Shown: positions 33,487-42,844, counted from the first letter of the stretch. The stretch: 64,000 bases of DNA from Neolewinella aurantiaca (GCF_008014675.1 NZ_VOXD01000013.1:62001-126000); one strand, 5' to 3'. Translations and numbers: made by a program. The notes: a model not told the origin generated them from the letters alone.

Positions 33487-33849
33487 ATGGCTAAGAACGT
33501 TTTAGGCAAACCACTGATTGGTTGTTGTACCGACCCGATGACGGGTTATTTCCGTGACGGTGTGTGCAACACCGGACCTACCGATAGTGGGCGGCACGTG
33601 GTGTGCGCTATCATGACCGAAGAGTTTCTGGACTTCACCCGGAGCCGGGGCAATGACCTTTCGACCCCAAGACCAGAATACCAGTTTCCTGGTCTGAAAC
33701 CCGGCGATGGCTGGTGCCTGTGCGCCCTGCGCTGGAAAGAAGCTTACGATGCCGGAGTGATCGTTCCCGTCAAATTAGAAGCGACGCACGAAAAAGCGCT
33801 GGAGTACATCGACTTTTCGATCCTGCTGGACGCCAAAATCGTGTCGTGA
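33487..33849 (+). CDS. DUF2237 family protein
   Basis: A 120-aa soluble protein with the DUF2237 signatures NVLGKPLIGCCTDPMTGYFR, HVVCAIMTEEFLDF and GLKPGDGWCLCALRWKEA. Cysteines are conserved in CC and CLC pairs, suggesting metal or redox use, but the family has no known function. The length and start are normal. It stands alone between rbfA and the TauE-like gene. Confidence 0.88.
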   Translation: MAKNVLGKPLIGCCTDPMTGYFRDGVCNTGPTDSGRHVVCAIMTEEFLDFTRSRGNDLSTPRPEYQFPGLKPGDGWCLCALRWKEAYDAGVIVPVKLEATHEKALEYIDFSILLDAKIVS

Positions 33850-33882
33850 TGACTATTGCGGGGAGCTACCGTTCTTGTGTAG

Positions 33883-34644
33883 TTAAGGCCAGAAAGCCTT
33901 GGCGATAGCCGCAAAGACGACCACGATGAGCAGGCGGTAGGCGTACAATCCTGCCTTAGGGTGTACGGCGGCAAAACGGGCCGTCAGGTAACCACCCAGC
34001 ATCTGGCCAACGGCCATAAGTAAACCGATGCGCCAATCGATGAGGTCGCGCCAGGCAAAGATTGCTACCGCAAGGAGCGTGTAGGCAATGATTACAAGTA
34101 CCTTTACGACGTTGGCCTGGATGATGTCGTAATGTGCTGCAAGCACCATAACGGCAACGAAGAAGACCCCCATTCCCATCTGGATGAAACCACCATAGAT
34201 GCCAAGGACAAAGAAGATCGGCACCGTGAGCCATACCGACAGTGGTTGCTGATCCTCGGGGACAACGAGCCACCTTTTAGGATTGACCAGGATGACGACG
34301 AGCATGAGCACGAGCAGGTAGCGGAAAATTTCTTTATAAGCTGCGTTGGAAATAATGAGGCTCAAATAAATCCCGAGCATGGCCCCAATGGTCGTAATGA
34401 TGGTAATCTGCCACATTTGGCGGTTCATTGCTGCAGTTTGTTTAAACCTGCCGGCTTTATTGAACGCATACCCTGCCCCCACACTGTTGGCGAGAATACC
34501 GACGCGGTTGGTGCCGTTGGCGACGTCGGCCGGGAGGCCGATCAGTTCCATGAGAATCGTTAGCGTAATGGCGGAGCCATTGCCGGAGAGCGTATTGATG
34601 CCGCCGGCGAGGAGAGCGCCGAGGAAGGCGATTAAATAGGTCAT
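33883..34644 (-). CDS. TauE/SafE-family membrane transporter
   Basis: A 253-aa integral membrane protein with about seven or eight helices and two related halves. N-terminal LGALLAGGINTLSGNGSAIT and mid-protein FVLGIYGGFIQMGMGVFFV are the duplicated signature of the sulfite-exporter TauE/SafE family, which moves organic or inorganic sulfur anions. The frame continues to a GTG at 34671, but ATG 34644 starts the first helix cleanly. The substrate is unknown. Confidence 0.85.
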   Translation of the reverse strand: MTYLIAFLGALLAGGINTLSGNGSAITLTILMELIGLPADVANGTNRVGILANSVGAGYAFNKAGRFKQTAAMNRQMWQITIITTIGAMLGIYLSLIISNAAYKEIFRYLLVLMLVVILVNPKRWLVVPEDQQPLSVWLTVPIFFVLGIYGGFIQMGMGVFFVAVMVLAAHYDIIQANVVKVLVIIAYTLLAVAIFAWRDLIDWRIGLLMAVGQMLGGYLTARFAAVHPKAGLYAYRLLIVVVFAAIAKAFWP

Positions 34645-34754
34645 AGATTGAGTTGATGGGGCTGGATTCACTGCCGCAGGTACCCTTAGCGGCGTTAAGC
34701 TTGCTCACCCAAAAGAGAGTGGTCAGTGCGGCATCAGACCCTCCGGCTTCAAAC

Positions 34755-35489
34755 TTACCGGGTAAGTACGATAAAATCAAGCAACACCTTATCCAGGAAT
34801 TTTTCCGGGGTGTACTTTACTTCTTTTTTGTCCAGCTCCAGTTCATCCGCAATGCGGATGGCAAGTTTGCGGACGGCCTGTTTGTGAGCGGGGTTGCCGT
34901 ATTGCCGGCTTCGTTGTAGGGTGCGCTTGACGACCATCATGTCGTGGTTCGTGAAGCGCTGTACGCCGGGAAACTCGGGCTCATGGTCTTCCCTGCGGGT
35001 AATTCCCATTATCTCTTCGAGAGTAAAGGTATTGGAAATAGCGGTTTGGATCACCACCGTGCCGGCCACCATGTCTCCGAGGCGCTGGTTGTGCCGACCA
35101 CTACTGATGAGTAACATGGCGGGAATGCCCGAAGAGAGGATTACATCGGGAAGAAGGAAGATAGAGCGGGTAAGAAAGTCTGCCGGTGTGGGGTCCCGCC
35201 CATCGAGCCGGATGACCCGCAGGCCGACAACTTTTTTGCCAAGCGTTTGGCCCCGGTTGAACAGCTCCAGCAGGAAGTAATAACCAAGAAAGCTGAAAAC
35301 ACTTCCGAAAGCGATGATAGCGAAATCATCCAGGCTGTCCATAAAGTTTATGAGCAGCATAGACAGAATCCAGTAAGCAATCGTGAAGACGATTGCGTCG
35401 ATAAAAAACGCCCCCATCCGCGATCCGGCCTTGGCCAGTTCGTAGTCGATACGTACATTTTGGGTTGTTTGAATCGTTACTGATTCCAT
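34755..35489 (-). CDS. RDD family membrane protein
   Basis: A 244-aa protein. The RDD domain is seen as RMGAFFIDAIVFTIAYWIL (first helix, after the ELAKAGSR lead-in) with further helices up to about residue 130, including QTLGKKVVGLRVIRLDGRDPT. A hydrophilic C-terminal half of about 110 residues follows and carries no recognised domain. RDD proteins may exchange small ions. A -7 box lies 4 bp before the ATG. Confidence 0.83.
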   Translation of the reverse strand: MESVTIQTTQNVRIDYELAKAGSRMGAFFIDAIVFTIAYWILSMLLINFMDSLDDFAIIAFGSVFSFLGYYFLLELFNRGQTLGKKVVGLRVIRLDGRDPTPADFLTRSIFLLPDVILSSGIPAMLLISSGRHNQRLGDMVAGTVVIQTAISNTFTLEEIMGITRREDHEPEFPGVQRFTNHDMMVVKRTLQRSRQYGNPAHKQAVRKLAIRIADELELDKKEVKYTPEKFLDKVLLDFIVLTR

Positions 35490-35493
35490 AGCG

Positions 35494-35501
35494 CCAAGGT
35501 A
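35494..35501 (-). promoter_or_regulatory. -7 box of the RDD gene, leaderless arrangement
   Basis: Minus-strand TACCTTGG, 4 bp before ATG 35489; one mismatch to the consensus. Confidence 0.4.
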
Positions 35502-35642
35502 CGGACCTCGTTACCATACCTTTAAATAACTGCGCAGAAATATGAACTTTTGTATCAGGTAGCGTAGTATTACGGTTGCCGGTTCGTAGCAAAGGACAGT
35601 TCTGTGCTTCCCAACGGTCAACCGGCCCCTAATAACTCCCCA

Positions 35643-37061
35643 ATGAGTAAAAGAACCATCTACCTGATTGTAGGTCTTATTATTTCGGCGATCGTCGGTG
35701 TCATCTGGTTACAACTGGAGATGATCCAGACCGCTATGGAAGTAAACGCACAGCGCTACGACGAGGCCGTGCAGGATGCCCTGAAGTTTGCTGCAAACGA
35801 ACAGGAAGTGTATGAGACGGCCCTGGTAAACAATCAGATAAATGGTTACACTGAGCGCCTTGGCCGGCTATCCGGTAAGTTGCCAACCACTGGTATTCTG
35901 GATCGCAAGCTTGGGTCTGGCCTTTCTTCCGGTTGGGAGTCCAACGCTCCTCAGTTGGCCGTCAATAATCGCATCAAAAATCAGGACCTGGAAGAGCGTG
36001 TCAACCGTGATATGTTGCACAAAGACCTTACTACGCAATTCATCAACGCCAACCTTGACAGGAACCTCGCTTACGGTGTCTTTGATGTTCGAAAGCAAGA
36101 GTTTATTATTCGAAACGGCCGGCCGTTGTCTAAAATCGGTGCCGATACCGCCCGCCATTCGGATCTGATGAACAGTTCTTACCGGGTTTCGCTGTTTGAC
36201 GATAAAGATGGCCAGCCCCGGGGATACATCATCGCCTACAGCCCGGAGAAAGACGATGTCATCTTCGATTCAATCTGGTACAACCTGGCCCTGAGCTTCC
36301 TGTTCGTCAGTATAATACTTGGTTGTTTTATTTATACGATCTATGTCATCCTGTTCCAAAAGAAGCTCTCCGAGATGAAGACGGACTTCATCAACAACAT
36401 GACCCACGAGTTCAAAACGCCGATAGCAACCATCAGCCTGGCTACGGACAGCATCGTGAGCCCTAAGGTCTCGTCTGACCCCGACAAGGTTCAGCGCTTT
36501 GCCCGTATCATTAAGCAGGAGAACAAACGCATGAACGACCAGGTGGAAAAAGTCCTCCAGATGGCTAAACTGGACAAGAACAAACTCAAGCTCAACATCA
36601 GCGAAGTCGACCTTAACGATGTGGTTACCGACGCCGCCGTTTACATTGGTCTTCAGGTAGAACCCCGGGGCGGGACGGTGGAAACAGACCTGCAGGCAGA
36701 GCCTGCAATCGTGCAGGGAGACCTGACTCATATATCGAGCCTGATCAACAATTTACTGGACAACGCGAACAAATATTCACCAGAATCGCCAAAAATCCTT
36801 GTATCCACACGCAATGTATCGAAGGGTGTAGAGGTTACTGTTAAGGACCATGGCCTCGGAATGACCCGCGAGGCGCGAAAAAACATCTTTGATCGTTTTT
36901 ACCGGGTCCATACGGGCGATCGACACGACGTGAAAGGGTTTGGCCTCGGCCTCTCTTACGTTAAAACAATTACCGAGGTGCACAATGGCACCATCAACGT
37001 AAAAAGTGAAATAGGAAAAGGAAGCAGCTTTATTGTCACCTTTCCTTACCTGCAGGATTAA
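35643..37061 (+). CDS. Membrane-bound sensor histidine kinase
   Basis: A 472-aa two-component sensor. TM1 (TIYLIVGLIISAIVGVIWL), an extracytoplasmic domain of about 180 residues, TM2 (LALSFLFVSIILGCFIYTIY), then HisKA with the phospho-acceptor His in NNMTHEFKTPIATI, and HATPase_c with N box LDNANKYS, G1 DHGLGM and G2 GFGLGLSYVK. No HAMP is obvious. The start at 35643 is chosen over the upstream GTG because it opens TM1. Its partner regulator follows after 33 bp. Confidence 0.93.
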   Translation: MSKRTIYLIVGLIISAIVGVIWLQLEMIQTAMEVNAQRYDEAVQDALKFAANEQEVYETALVNNQINGYTERLGRLSGKLPTTGILDRKLGSGLSSGWESNAPQLAVNNRIKNQDLEERVNRDMLHKDLTTQFINANLDRNLAYGVFDVRKQEFIIRNGRPLSKIGADTARHSDLMNSSYRVSLFDDKDGQPRGYIIAYSPEKDDVIFDSIWYNLALSFLFVSIILGCFIYTIYVILFQKKLSEMKTDFINNMTHEFKTPIATISLATDSIVSPKVSSDPDKVQRFARIIKQENKRMNDQVEKVLQMAKLDKNKLKLNISEVDLNDVVTDAAVYIGLQVEPRGGTVETDLQAEPAIVQGDLTHISSLINNLLDNANKYSPESPKILVSTRNVSKGVEVTVKDHGLGMTREARKNIFDRFYRVHTGDRHDVKGFGLGLSYVKTITEVHNGTINVKSEIGKGSSFIVTFPYLQD

Positions 37062-37094
37062 CAAATCATAACCCATTTTAAAACTGAACCTGAC

Positions 37095-37838
37095 ATGAGT
37101 GATGCTACCCAAGCCATAGCCCCCAAAATCTTATTAGTGGAAGACGACCGGAATTTCGGCGACGTCCTCCGCTCTTTCCTTGAAGTACACGATTACGACG
37201 TAACGCTTGCGACCGATGGTCTGGCGGGGTTCGAGGCTTATCGTAAAGGGAAGTGGGACGTTTGCATTTTTGATGTGATGATGCCGCGCCTCAGTGGATT
37301 TGAGTTGGCTAAAAAAGTGCGCGAAAGCGACAAAGACACGCCCATCATCTTTTTGACCGCCAAAGCGATGAAAGAAGATATTCTGAATGGTTTTGAGATC
37401 GGAGCTGACGATTACATTACCAAGCCTTTCAACAGCGAAGAGCTGCTGGCGCGTATGAACGTCATCCTTCGCCGGAGCGCCGCGCCTCCGGATCCAAAGG
37501 AGGAGCAGACTGAATTCGAGTTCGGTCAGTTCCATTTCAACTTTCCGCTGCGCATCCTTACCCACACGGATGCGGAGGGCGAAAAGAACAAAGAAAAACT
37601 CAGCCCCAAAGAAGCGCAGTTGCTGCGCCTCTTCGCCATCAACAAGAACGATATTCTGAGCCGTAATGAGGCCCTGACGAAAATATGGGGCGAAGACAAC
37701 TATTTCACCGCTCGCTCAATGGATGTGTTCGTTACCAAGCTGCGCAAGTACGTTAAGCCCGACGAAAACATCGAGATCGTAAACATTCATGGCAACGGTT
37801 TTCAGCTCCTTATTCGTGGCGAAGGGAGCGAAGCATAG
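37095..37838 (+). CDS. OmpR-family response regulator
   Basis: A 247-aa receiver plus winged-helix DNA-binding protein. The acidic pocket is E16-D17-D18, the phospho-acceptor Asp60 is in CIFDVMMPRLSGFE, and Lys lies in FLTAKAMKED. The C-terminal trans_reg_C domain includes LSPKEAQLLRLFAINK and RSMDVFVTKLRKYVK. It is the cognate partner of the kinase just upstream. The target genes are unknown; the cell-wall genes lie downstream but are separated by a terminator. Confidence 0.94.
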   Translation: MSDATQAIAPKILLVEDDRNFGDVLRSFLEVHDYDVTLATDGLAGFEAYRKGKWDVCIFDVMMPRLSGFELAKKVRESDKDTPIIFLTAKAMKEDILNGFEIGADDYITKPFNSEELLARMNVILRRSAAPPDPKEEQTEFEFGQFHFNFPLRILTHTDAEGEKNKEKLSPKEAQLLRLFAINKNDILSRNEALTKIWGEDNYFTARSMDVFVTKLRKYVKPDENIEIVNIHGNGFQLLIRGEGSEA

Positions 37839-37974
37839 TCAAATTACTGTACTTACACGAGAAATATGCCTCCCAAGGCTGGCCTATCGTGAAGAAATTT
37901 CTACATTTGGTCCTGCCTAACAGTATGGTGTCCGCCACGACACCACGATTTTAGTTTTTGGGATTATGATTTAT

Positions 37975-38016
37975 GGGCCGTCCTGGTGATTCCGGGGCGG
38001 CTCCTTTTGTTTTTTT
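37975..38016 (+). terminator. Terminator of the two-component operon
   Basis: GGGCCGTCC pairs with GGGGCGGCTC and is followed by a run of T residues. Confidence 0.75.
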
Positions 38017-38056
38017 AAACGCAGGTTGCACCCTGCCAAAGTAACTTTCCCAACCG

Positions 38057-39436
38057 ATGAAAAAGACACACCAGTTTCAGCTAGCCTTTCGCTTTTTCTA
38101 CCTGTTTTCTGCTTTCTTTATTGCGGGGACGCAGGTGCAGGGACAGTTGGATTTAAACGGCAGGGACAACCGCCAACTTCAGGAACTGACGGAATTCAAC
38201 GAAGTCTTCGAAGGAGGGCAAACGGGCTTTGTCCTCTACGATCTCGATTACCAAACGAACCTGTACGGCCTCAACGCTGACCGACGCTTCGTGCCCGCAA
38301 GTAATGTGAAACTGCTTACGTTTTACCTCGCGAATAAGATTCTCGGACATCGCGCTCCGGGGCTCTTTTACCAGGAGTACGATGATCATTACGAAGTGTG
38401 GGGCTCCGGGTATCCGCTGCTTTTGCATCCCGCATTTACGGGCTTCGATGAAGCCGGTACCTGGTTGGCCAATAGAGAAAAACCGATGGTTTTTAATTTT
38501 CCGATCGGGCCGGGACAAAGCGTATCGCGCTACGGCCCCGGCTGGAGTTGGGACGACTATAACGACAGCTACGTCTACGAACGATCCTCGTTGCCACTAT
38601 TCGGTAACCGGCTTTACCTCAACCTCTCGCCGGTGGACGCCGAAGGCAGGCAGGTACTACTGGGGGCTCCGGTTTCCATTGCGGGAGAACTGCGCGAACT
38701 GCCCGGGCAGGCCGCCAGGATCCGTCGTTCTGAATTCGGGAATGATTTTACCGTAAGTCCCGATTTTATCGATCGGGGCAGCTTCCCGCTGGAGCGGCCC
38801 CTGCACCTGTCTGACCAGCTGGTGGGCAATGAACTTTCAGCGACCTTCCCCCAGCAACAAATTTCGGTCAACCAGGCTCCCTACCCGCCTGCCGAAGCGA
38901 TGACGGCCCTTGAGGTGTCAATGCCGGATACCGTTTTCAGGAAGTTGCTTCAGAACAGCGACAACTTTCTGGCCGAACAACTCGTAATTCAGGCCGCCGC
39001 CCGGCGTTATCGCCGGCCCGACGCAAACGCTGTCCTCAAGTACGCAAAAGACACTTTACTGCCCGCGATCGGGGTCGAAGACATCCGCTGGGTAGACGGC
39101 TCGGGCCTGAGCCGGTACAACCTGCTGAGCCCCCGCCAAATGGTGAGGGTGGTGATGGCCCTCGATCAGGAAATTGGCCGCGACCGCTTATTGGCTCTTT
39201 TACCGCAGGGAGGCACCTCCGGAACATTGGAGTCGCGGTTCGCCGACAAGCCGAAACCCTACGTTTGGGCAAAAACTGGGTCGCTTAGCGGGGTTCTATG
39301 CCTTAGCGGCCTGTTGCAGACCAAGCGGGGAAAATGGCTTGCTTTCAGTTTTATGCACAACAACTTTACCGGTCAGAGTTCTGCTTATTATAAAGAAATG
39401 GAAAAGACGTTGGGGTGGTGTTACGAAAACCTTTAA
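38057..39436 (+). CDS. dacB: D-alanyl-D-alanine carboxypeptidase, PBP4 type (S13)
   Basis: A 459-aa exported peptidase of family S13 that trims or cleaves peptidoglycan peptides in the periplasm. The penicillin-binding motifs are SxxK (S82-N-V-K85), SxN (SDN in LLQNSDNFLAE) and KTG (WAKTGSLSGV). The N-terminal helix to about residue 26 is the signal peptide. The region between the first two motifs carries the extra domains of PBP4. The signal-peptide codons contain a copy of the interspersed motif in antisense orientation. The bifunctional PBP follows downstream. Confidence 0.9.
   Translation: MKKTHQFQLAFRFFYLFSAFFIAGTQVQGQLDLNGRDNRQLQELTEFNEVFEGGQTGFVLYDLDYQTNLYGLNADRRFVPASNVKLLTFYLANKILGHRAPGLFYQEYDDHYEVWGSGYPLLLHPAFTGFDEAGTWLANREKPMVFNFPIGPGQSVSRYGPGWSWDDYNDSYVYERSSLPLFGNRLYLNLSPVDAEGRQVLLGAPVSIAGELRELPGQAARIRRSEFGNDFTVSPDFIDRGSFPLERPLHLSDQLVGNELSATFPQQQISVNQAPYPPAEAMTALEVSMPDTVFRKLLQNSDNFLAEQLVIQAAARRYRRPDANAVLKYAKDTLLPAIGVEDIRWVDGSGLSRYNLLSPRQMVRVVMALDQEIGRDRLLALLPQGGTSGTLESRFADKPKPYVWAKTGSLSGVLCLSGLLQTKRGKWLAFSFMHNNFTGQSSAYYKEMEKTLGWCYENL
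38123..38140 (-). repeat. 20-bp interspersed motif (copy 11), inside a signal peptide
   Basis: GCGGGGACGCAGGTGCAG encodes AGTQVQ at the end of the PBP4 signal peptide. A weaker copy (ACGCAGGTTGCA) lies at 38021-38032, in the upstream leader. Confidence 0.6.
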
Positions 39437-39548
39437 CCGGAAGATGCTCACTCCGTCAACGAGCGTAGTGAGTACTCTCCGGGTGCAATAATCTGCGCGC
39501 AGCCGGAGGCTGCGTTGCTTTGGGCGGCCCCTGCCTTCAACTTCCCTC

Positions 39549-39569
39549 TGTACCTGCGGCCGCGCCCGG
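39549..39569 (+). repeat. 20-bp interspersed motif (copy 12)
   Basis: TGTACCTGCGGCCGCGCCC, 52 bp upstream of the PBP1A start. Confidence 0.68.
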
Positions 39570-39620
39570 AAACACAAAACCGGAAATAAAGCGTTCAATA
39601 ATGGAAAGTATGTAAACCGA

Positions 39621-42131
39621 ATGGATAAACACTTCTTTTATAACCTGCAGTCCCGTGCCAGGCAGTTGGGGCTGAATGTCTGGGCGTGGGTTCGCCGTCA
39701 GCCACCACTGAAGCTTGCATTTGCTGTCATTGCCCTGCTGGTACTGGTAACAACGGTGCTTTTTCTTACCCTTTTCATCAGAACACTGGGAGGCAACTAT
39801 GGCCATATGCCCGAGCACGCAGAGTTGGCCCTGATCGAAAACTCGGAAGCCAGCTCGGTTATCAGCGAAGATGGTAAGTTGCTGGGTAAATACTTCAGGG
39901 AAAACCGGGTGAGTGTTGAACTGGATGAAATCTCGCCCTACGTGATCCAGGCCCTGATCGCGACCGAAGACAGTCGGTTTTTCGAGCACCAGGGCATCGA
40001 CCTTAGGGCTTTAGCCCGGGTGGCCTGGCGTTCTATCATCCTTGGTGACCGGAGTGGCGGTGGAGGTTCCACCATTAGCCAGCAGTTGGCCAAGCAACTG
40101 TATCCCCGCCACAACAGCGGTAAATTCGGGATGATCAAGATCAAGATGCGGGAGATGATTATCGCCAGCCGTTTGGAAGAAGTGTACGACAAGCAGGAAC
40201 TGCTTGCACTGTACCTGAACACTGTTCCCTTCGGCGAAAACGCTTACGGCATCGAAGTTGCTGCGGGGCGTTTCTTTAGCAAATCCGCCGCAGATTTGAA
40301 GGCAGAAGAAGCGGCTGTACTCGTCGGCCTGCTCAAGGCAAATACCAGCTATAACCCGCGTGCCCACCCTGAGCGGAGCCGCGAACGCCGGGACCTTGTA
40401 CTGGCCCTGATGGCCCAGAACGGATCGCTCGAGAAAACGGTGACCGACAGTCTGGCTGCTCTGCCACTCGTGATCGACTACCAACGCCAGAACGACCGCG
40501 TAGGCAGCGCGACTTACTTCCGCCACATGCTCCGCGCCGAAGCAGAGAAAGCCCTGGCGGGCAAGAAACGGCCGGACAGCCGGCCGTGGGACATCGACCG
40601 CGACGGGCTCCTGATCCACGTTAGCGTCAACTCCGTTATGCAACGGCTGGCCGAGGAAGCCGTGCTGGAGCAGCTGCCCCGCATCCAGCAGAACCTGGCC
40701 ATCGACTGGAAATCCGCCAAGCGTGCGCCCTGGGAAGATGCCTTTATGAAAACCGTGAAGCGCAGTCCCCGCTATAAAAACCTGGAAGCGGCCGGAAAGA
40801 ATGAGGACGAGATCATGGAAGTCCTGCGCCAGCCCCGACCGATGACGATCTACGACTGGAAAACTGCCGATGCCGTTGATACGATGATGCGGCCAATAGA
40901 CAGTTTACGCCACTACTTCACCTTGCTGAACGCAGGTTTGCTGGCCACCGAGCCAGAAAACGGGGTGGTTCGTGCGTGGGTAGGCGGCGTGGATTACCGC
41001 TTTGTACAGTACGACCACGTGACGGCCCGCCGGCAGGTGGGATCCACCATAAAGCCCGTCATTTACGCCACTGCTTTGCAGCGTGGGATGCTGCCTTGCG
41101 AATACACCCCGGCGCAGCAGTTCACGATCGAGGACTTCCAGAACTACAATCCGCGTAACCCCGGCGGCAATTACGAAGGAGCGTACTCAATGCGGGGTGG
41201 CCTGGCCAAGTCGGTGAATACCGTTGCCGTAAACCTCGCCGTCCGCAGCGGGCTCCAGAACGTCGTCGATGAAATCCACGAGTTGGGCATCACCGGTAAG
41301 GTGGAGGCTATCCCCAGCGTCGCCCTCGGCACGGTAGAGGCTACGCTGCCGGAGATGAATACCGTCTTCAGTGCCTTCGCTAACGGCGGCCGGAGGCCGA
41401 CGGGTGGCATTCATTTCCTCGATAAGATTACGACGGCAGACGGAGAGACGATCGTCAGCTTTGTCCGGCCGAAGAAAACCATGCGCGTGATGAGCGATAC
41501 CGTCGCCAACATCACGACCTTCCTGATGACCGGTGTGGTCAACAACGGTACGGGTGCCCGGCTGCGCAGCACCTACGGCGTCAGCGGCGCCCTGGCCGGA
41601 AAAACAGGAACTACGCAGGACCAGTCAGACGGCTGGTTTGTGGGGTACAACCCGAAGCTTGTGGTAAGCACATGGGTGGGGGCGGAGTACCCCGCTGTTC
41701 ACTTCCGCACGCTGCGGCGCGGCTCGGCGACTGCTACGGCCCTGCCCGTGTGGGGAACGTTCATGCGCAAGGTGCAACGGACCCGTGGACTCGGCCGCTA
41801 CCACGGCGGTAGTTTCCCCCGCCTCGATGAAATGACCGTCGCTCTGCTGGAATGCCCCGACTACCTCGAAGAATTGCCCGTCTACGCCGAATACGGTGCT
41901 CCTGATCCGGAGGACATCATGTCTGTGAACGAAATCAGGGCCCGGTTGGCTGAGTTCCCCGCCCAGGACGTAGAGCAAATGATGGCCCGCAAGCGCCGCC
42001 GCAACAACGAAAGCACGCTTGCTTACACCCGGCGAATCATCGGATTGCTGGAAAGAGATAACCGGAGAGATGAACGGAAGGCTAAGCGGAAAGAGTTTTG
42101 GGCGAAGACCTTGTTTGGGAAGAAGGATTAG
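39621..42131 (+). CDS. mrcA: Penicillin-binding protein 1A, bifunctional transglycosylase/transpeptidase
   Basis: An 836-aa class A PBP that polymerises glycan strands and cross-links peptides. A single TM helix (about residues 31-54) follows a short cytoplasmic part. The GT51 domain has ATEDSRFFEHQGID (Glu116) and GGGSTISQQLAKQL. The transpeptidase has SxxK (GSTIKP, near 475), SxN (KSVNTV) and KTGTTQ (near 660). The C-terminus is a basic tail of about 60 residues. The TAG stop at 42129-42131 abuts the 3' end of a convergent tRNA gene. Confidence 0.95.
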   Translation: MDKHFFYNLQSRARQLGLNVWAWVRRQPPLKLAFAVIALLVLVTTVLFLTLFIRTLGGNYGHMPEHAELALIENSEASSVISEDGKLLGKYFRENRVSVELDEISPYVIQALIATEDSRFFEHQGIDLRALARVAWRSIILGDRSGGGGSTISQQLAKQLYPRHNSGKFGMIKIKMREMIIASRLEEVYDKQELLALYLNTVPFGENAYGIEVAAGRFFSKSAADLKAEEAAVLVGLLKANTSYNPRAHPERSRERRDLVLALMAQNGSLEKTVTDSLAALPLVIDYQRQNDRVGSATYFRHMLRAEAEKALAGKKRPDSRPWDIDRDGLLIHVSVNSVMQRLAEEAVLEQLPRIQQNLAIDWKSAKRAPWEDAFMKTVKRSPRYKNLEAAGKNEDEIMEVLRQPRPMTIYDWKTADAVDTMMRPIDSLRHYFTLLNAGLLATEPENGVVRAWVGGVDYRFVQYDHVTARRQVGSTIKPVIYATALQRGMLPCEYTPAQQFTIEDFQNYNPRNPGGNYEGAYSMRGGLAKSVNTVAVNLAVRSGLQNVVDEIHELGITGKVEAIPSVALGTVEATLPEMNTVFSAFANGGRRPTGGIHFLDKITTADGETIVSFVRPKKTMRVMSDTVANITTFLMTGVVNNGTGARLRSTYGVSGALAGKTGTTQDQSDGWFVGYNPKLVVSTWVGAEYPAVHFRTLRRGSATATALPVWGTFMRKVQRTRGLGRYHGGSFPRLDEMTVALLECPDYLEELPVYAEYGAPDPEDIMSVNEIRARLAEFPAQDVEQMMARKRRRNNESTLAYTRRIIGLLERDNRRDERKAKRKEFWAKTLFGKKD

Positions 42132-42205
42132 AGACGGCAGCCGGAATCGAACCGGCATCTCAGGGGTTGCAATCCTGCCCCATTGCCAACATCGGGCATA
42201 CCGTT
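42132..42205 (-). tRNA. tRNA-Cys(GCA), with some non-standard pairs
   Basis: Cloverleaf on the minus strand: acceptor 5' AACGGTA with TGCCGTC (A1-C72 mismatch), D stem CCCG/TGGG, anticodon loop TTGCAAC with GCA, T arm GCCGG-TTCGATT-CCGGC intact. The discriminator is U73, as expected for Cys. One anticodon-stem pair (31-39) is mismatched. The gene begins one base after the mrcA stop codon on the other strand. Confidence 0.7.
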
Positions 42206-42218
42206 TTGACAGCGTGTG

Positions 42219-42303
42219 CGGTAGGTGAGGGACTCGAACCCCCGAATGGTTTCCCACGTCTCTCCTTAGCAAGGAGGCCCGTTACCAGCTCCGGCAACCT
42301 ACC
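42219..42303 (-). tRNA. tRNA-Ser(GCT)
   Basis: Acceptor GGTAGGT/ACCTACC perfect, D arm CCGG-AGCTGG-TAACGGG, anticodon loop TTGCTAA with GCT, long variable arm (AGACGTGGGAAACCATTCG) typical of Ser, and T arm GGGGG-TTCGAGT-CCCTC. Discriminator G. Confidence 0.9.
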
Positions 42304-42316
42304 GTGTTAAAACTTG

Positions 42317-42390
42317 CACCTCCCATAGGAATCGAACCCATGACGCAACGGAGTTGGAATCCGTCGGCAACACCCACTTGCTGGGGAGGC
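42317..42390 (-). tRNA. tRNA-Trp(CCA)
   Basis: Acceptor GCCTCCC with GGGAGGT (one G-U at position 1), D arm GCAA-GTGGGTG-TTGC, anticodon stem ACGGA/TCCGT with loop TTCCAAC, T arm ATGGG-TTCGATT-CCTAT. Discriminator G, as expected for Trp. The body differs from the usual Bacteroidota Trp tRNA. Confidence 0.75.
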
Positions 42391-42423
42391 GGTTTTTAGA
42401 AGCTAGGAATTAGGAGCTAGAAA

Positions 42424-42593
42424 CTTGTGGCCTGTCAAGATCAGATTTTCAGGTAGCCTGCGATGCTTTTTTGCGCCTGACGTCGTTGACCAAACACTTC
42501 CGTAGCTACGGCAATGCAAGTATTTGGTCGCCTGGTCAGCCACAAAAAATCATCAGCATCCAACCCGAAAATTGAACCTTGACAAACCAATAG
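42424..42593. repeat. Interspersed structured repeat, family B copy 4, inside the tRNA cluster
   Basis: Imperfect terminal inverted repeats around TTGTGGCCTGTCAAG and CTTGACAAACCAATAG. The central hairpin keeps its pairing with different bases (ACCAAA/TTTGGT instead of CTCAAA/TTTGAG). It separates tRNA-Trp from tRNA-Phe. Confidence 0.72.
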
Positions 42594-42646
42594 AGTATTA
42601 AGTCATCTCCTCGTAACAATTCACTAATTCCTATCTTCTAAAATTG

Positions 42647-42720
42647 TGGTGCCGGAAGGATTTGAACCTCCGACCTTCTGTGCTTCAAACAGACGCTGCT
42701 ACCAACTGAGCTACGACACC
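42647..42720 (-). tRNA. tRNA-Phe(GAA)
   Basis: Perfect acceptor GGTGTCG with CGGCACC, D arm GCTC-AGTTGGTA-GCAGC, anticodon stem TCTGT/ACAGA with loop TTGAAGC, T arm GGAGG-TTCAAAT-CCTTC, discriminator A. Confidence 0.92.
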
Positions 42721-42731
42721 GGAATAACTTG

Positions 42732-42838
42732 CGGAAACTGAAGGAGTCGATCTCCGAAGGAAGCAGCGTAGCTAACCTTCGACCTTTCAGTCGGGCTGGT
42801 TTTCAAGACCAGTTGCACGCCACCGCGCCCCAGCTTCC
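42732..42838 (-). tRNA. tRNA-Ser(TGA) with a 24-nt T-loop insertion
   Basis: Acceptor GGAAGCT/AGTTTCC (one G-U), anticodon stem CTGGT/ACCAG with loop CTTGAAA, and variable-arm stem CGAC/GTCG. The T arm becomes a perfect GAAGG-TTCGACT-CCTTC only when 24 nt (42751-42774) are removed. With the insertion the gene is 107 bp. Confidence 0.8.
42751..42774 (-). other. 24-nt insertion in the T loop of tRNA-Ser(TGA)
   Basis: Minus strand: begins TAGCTACGCTGCT and ends CCTTCGGAGA. It interrupts the loop after the first or second T (T54/T55; the boundary is ambiguous by one base). 20 of 24 positions match the insertion at 43220-43243. Confidence 0.75.
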
Positions 42839-42844
42839 ATATCC

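Noticed and set aside
37839-38056. Small RNA or riboswitch after the response regulator
   Set aside because: Only a terminator hairpin and a weak copy of the interspersed motif were seen; no conserved aptamer pattern.
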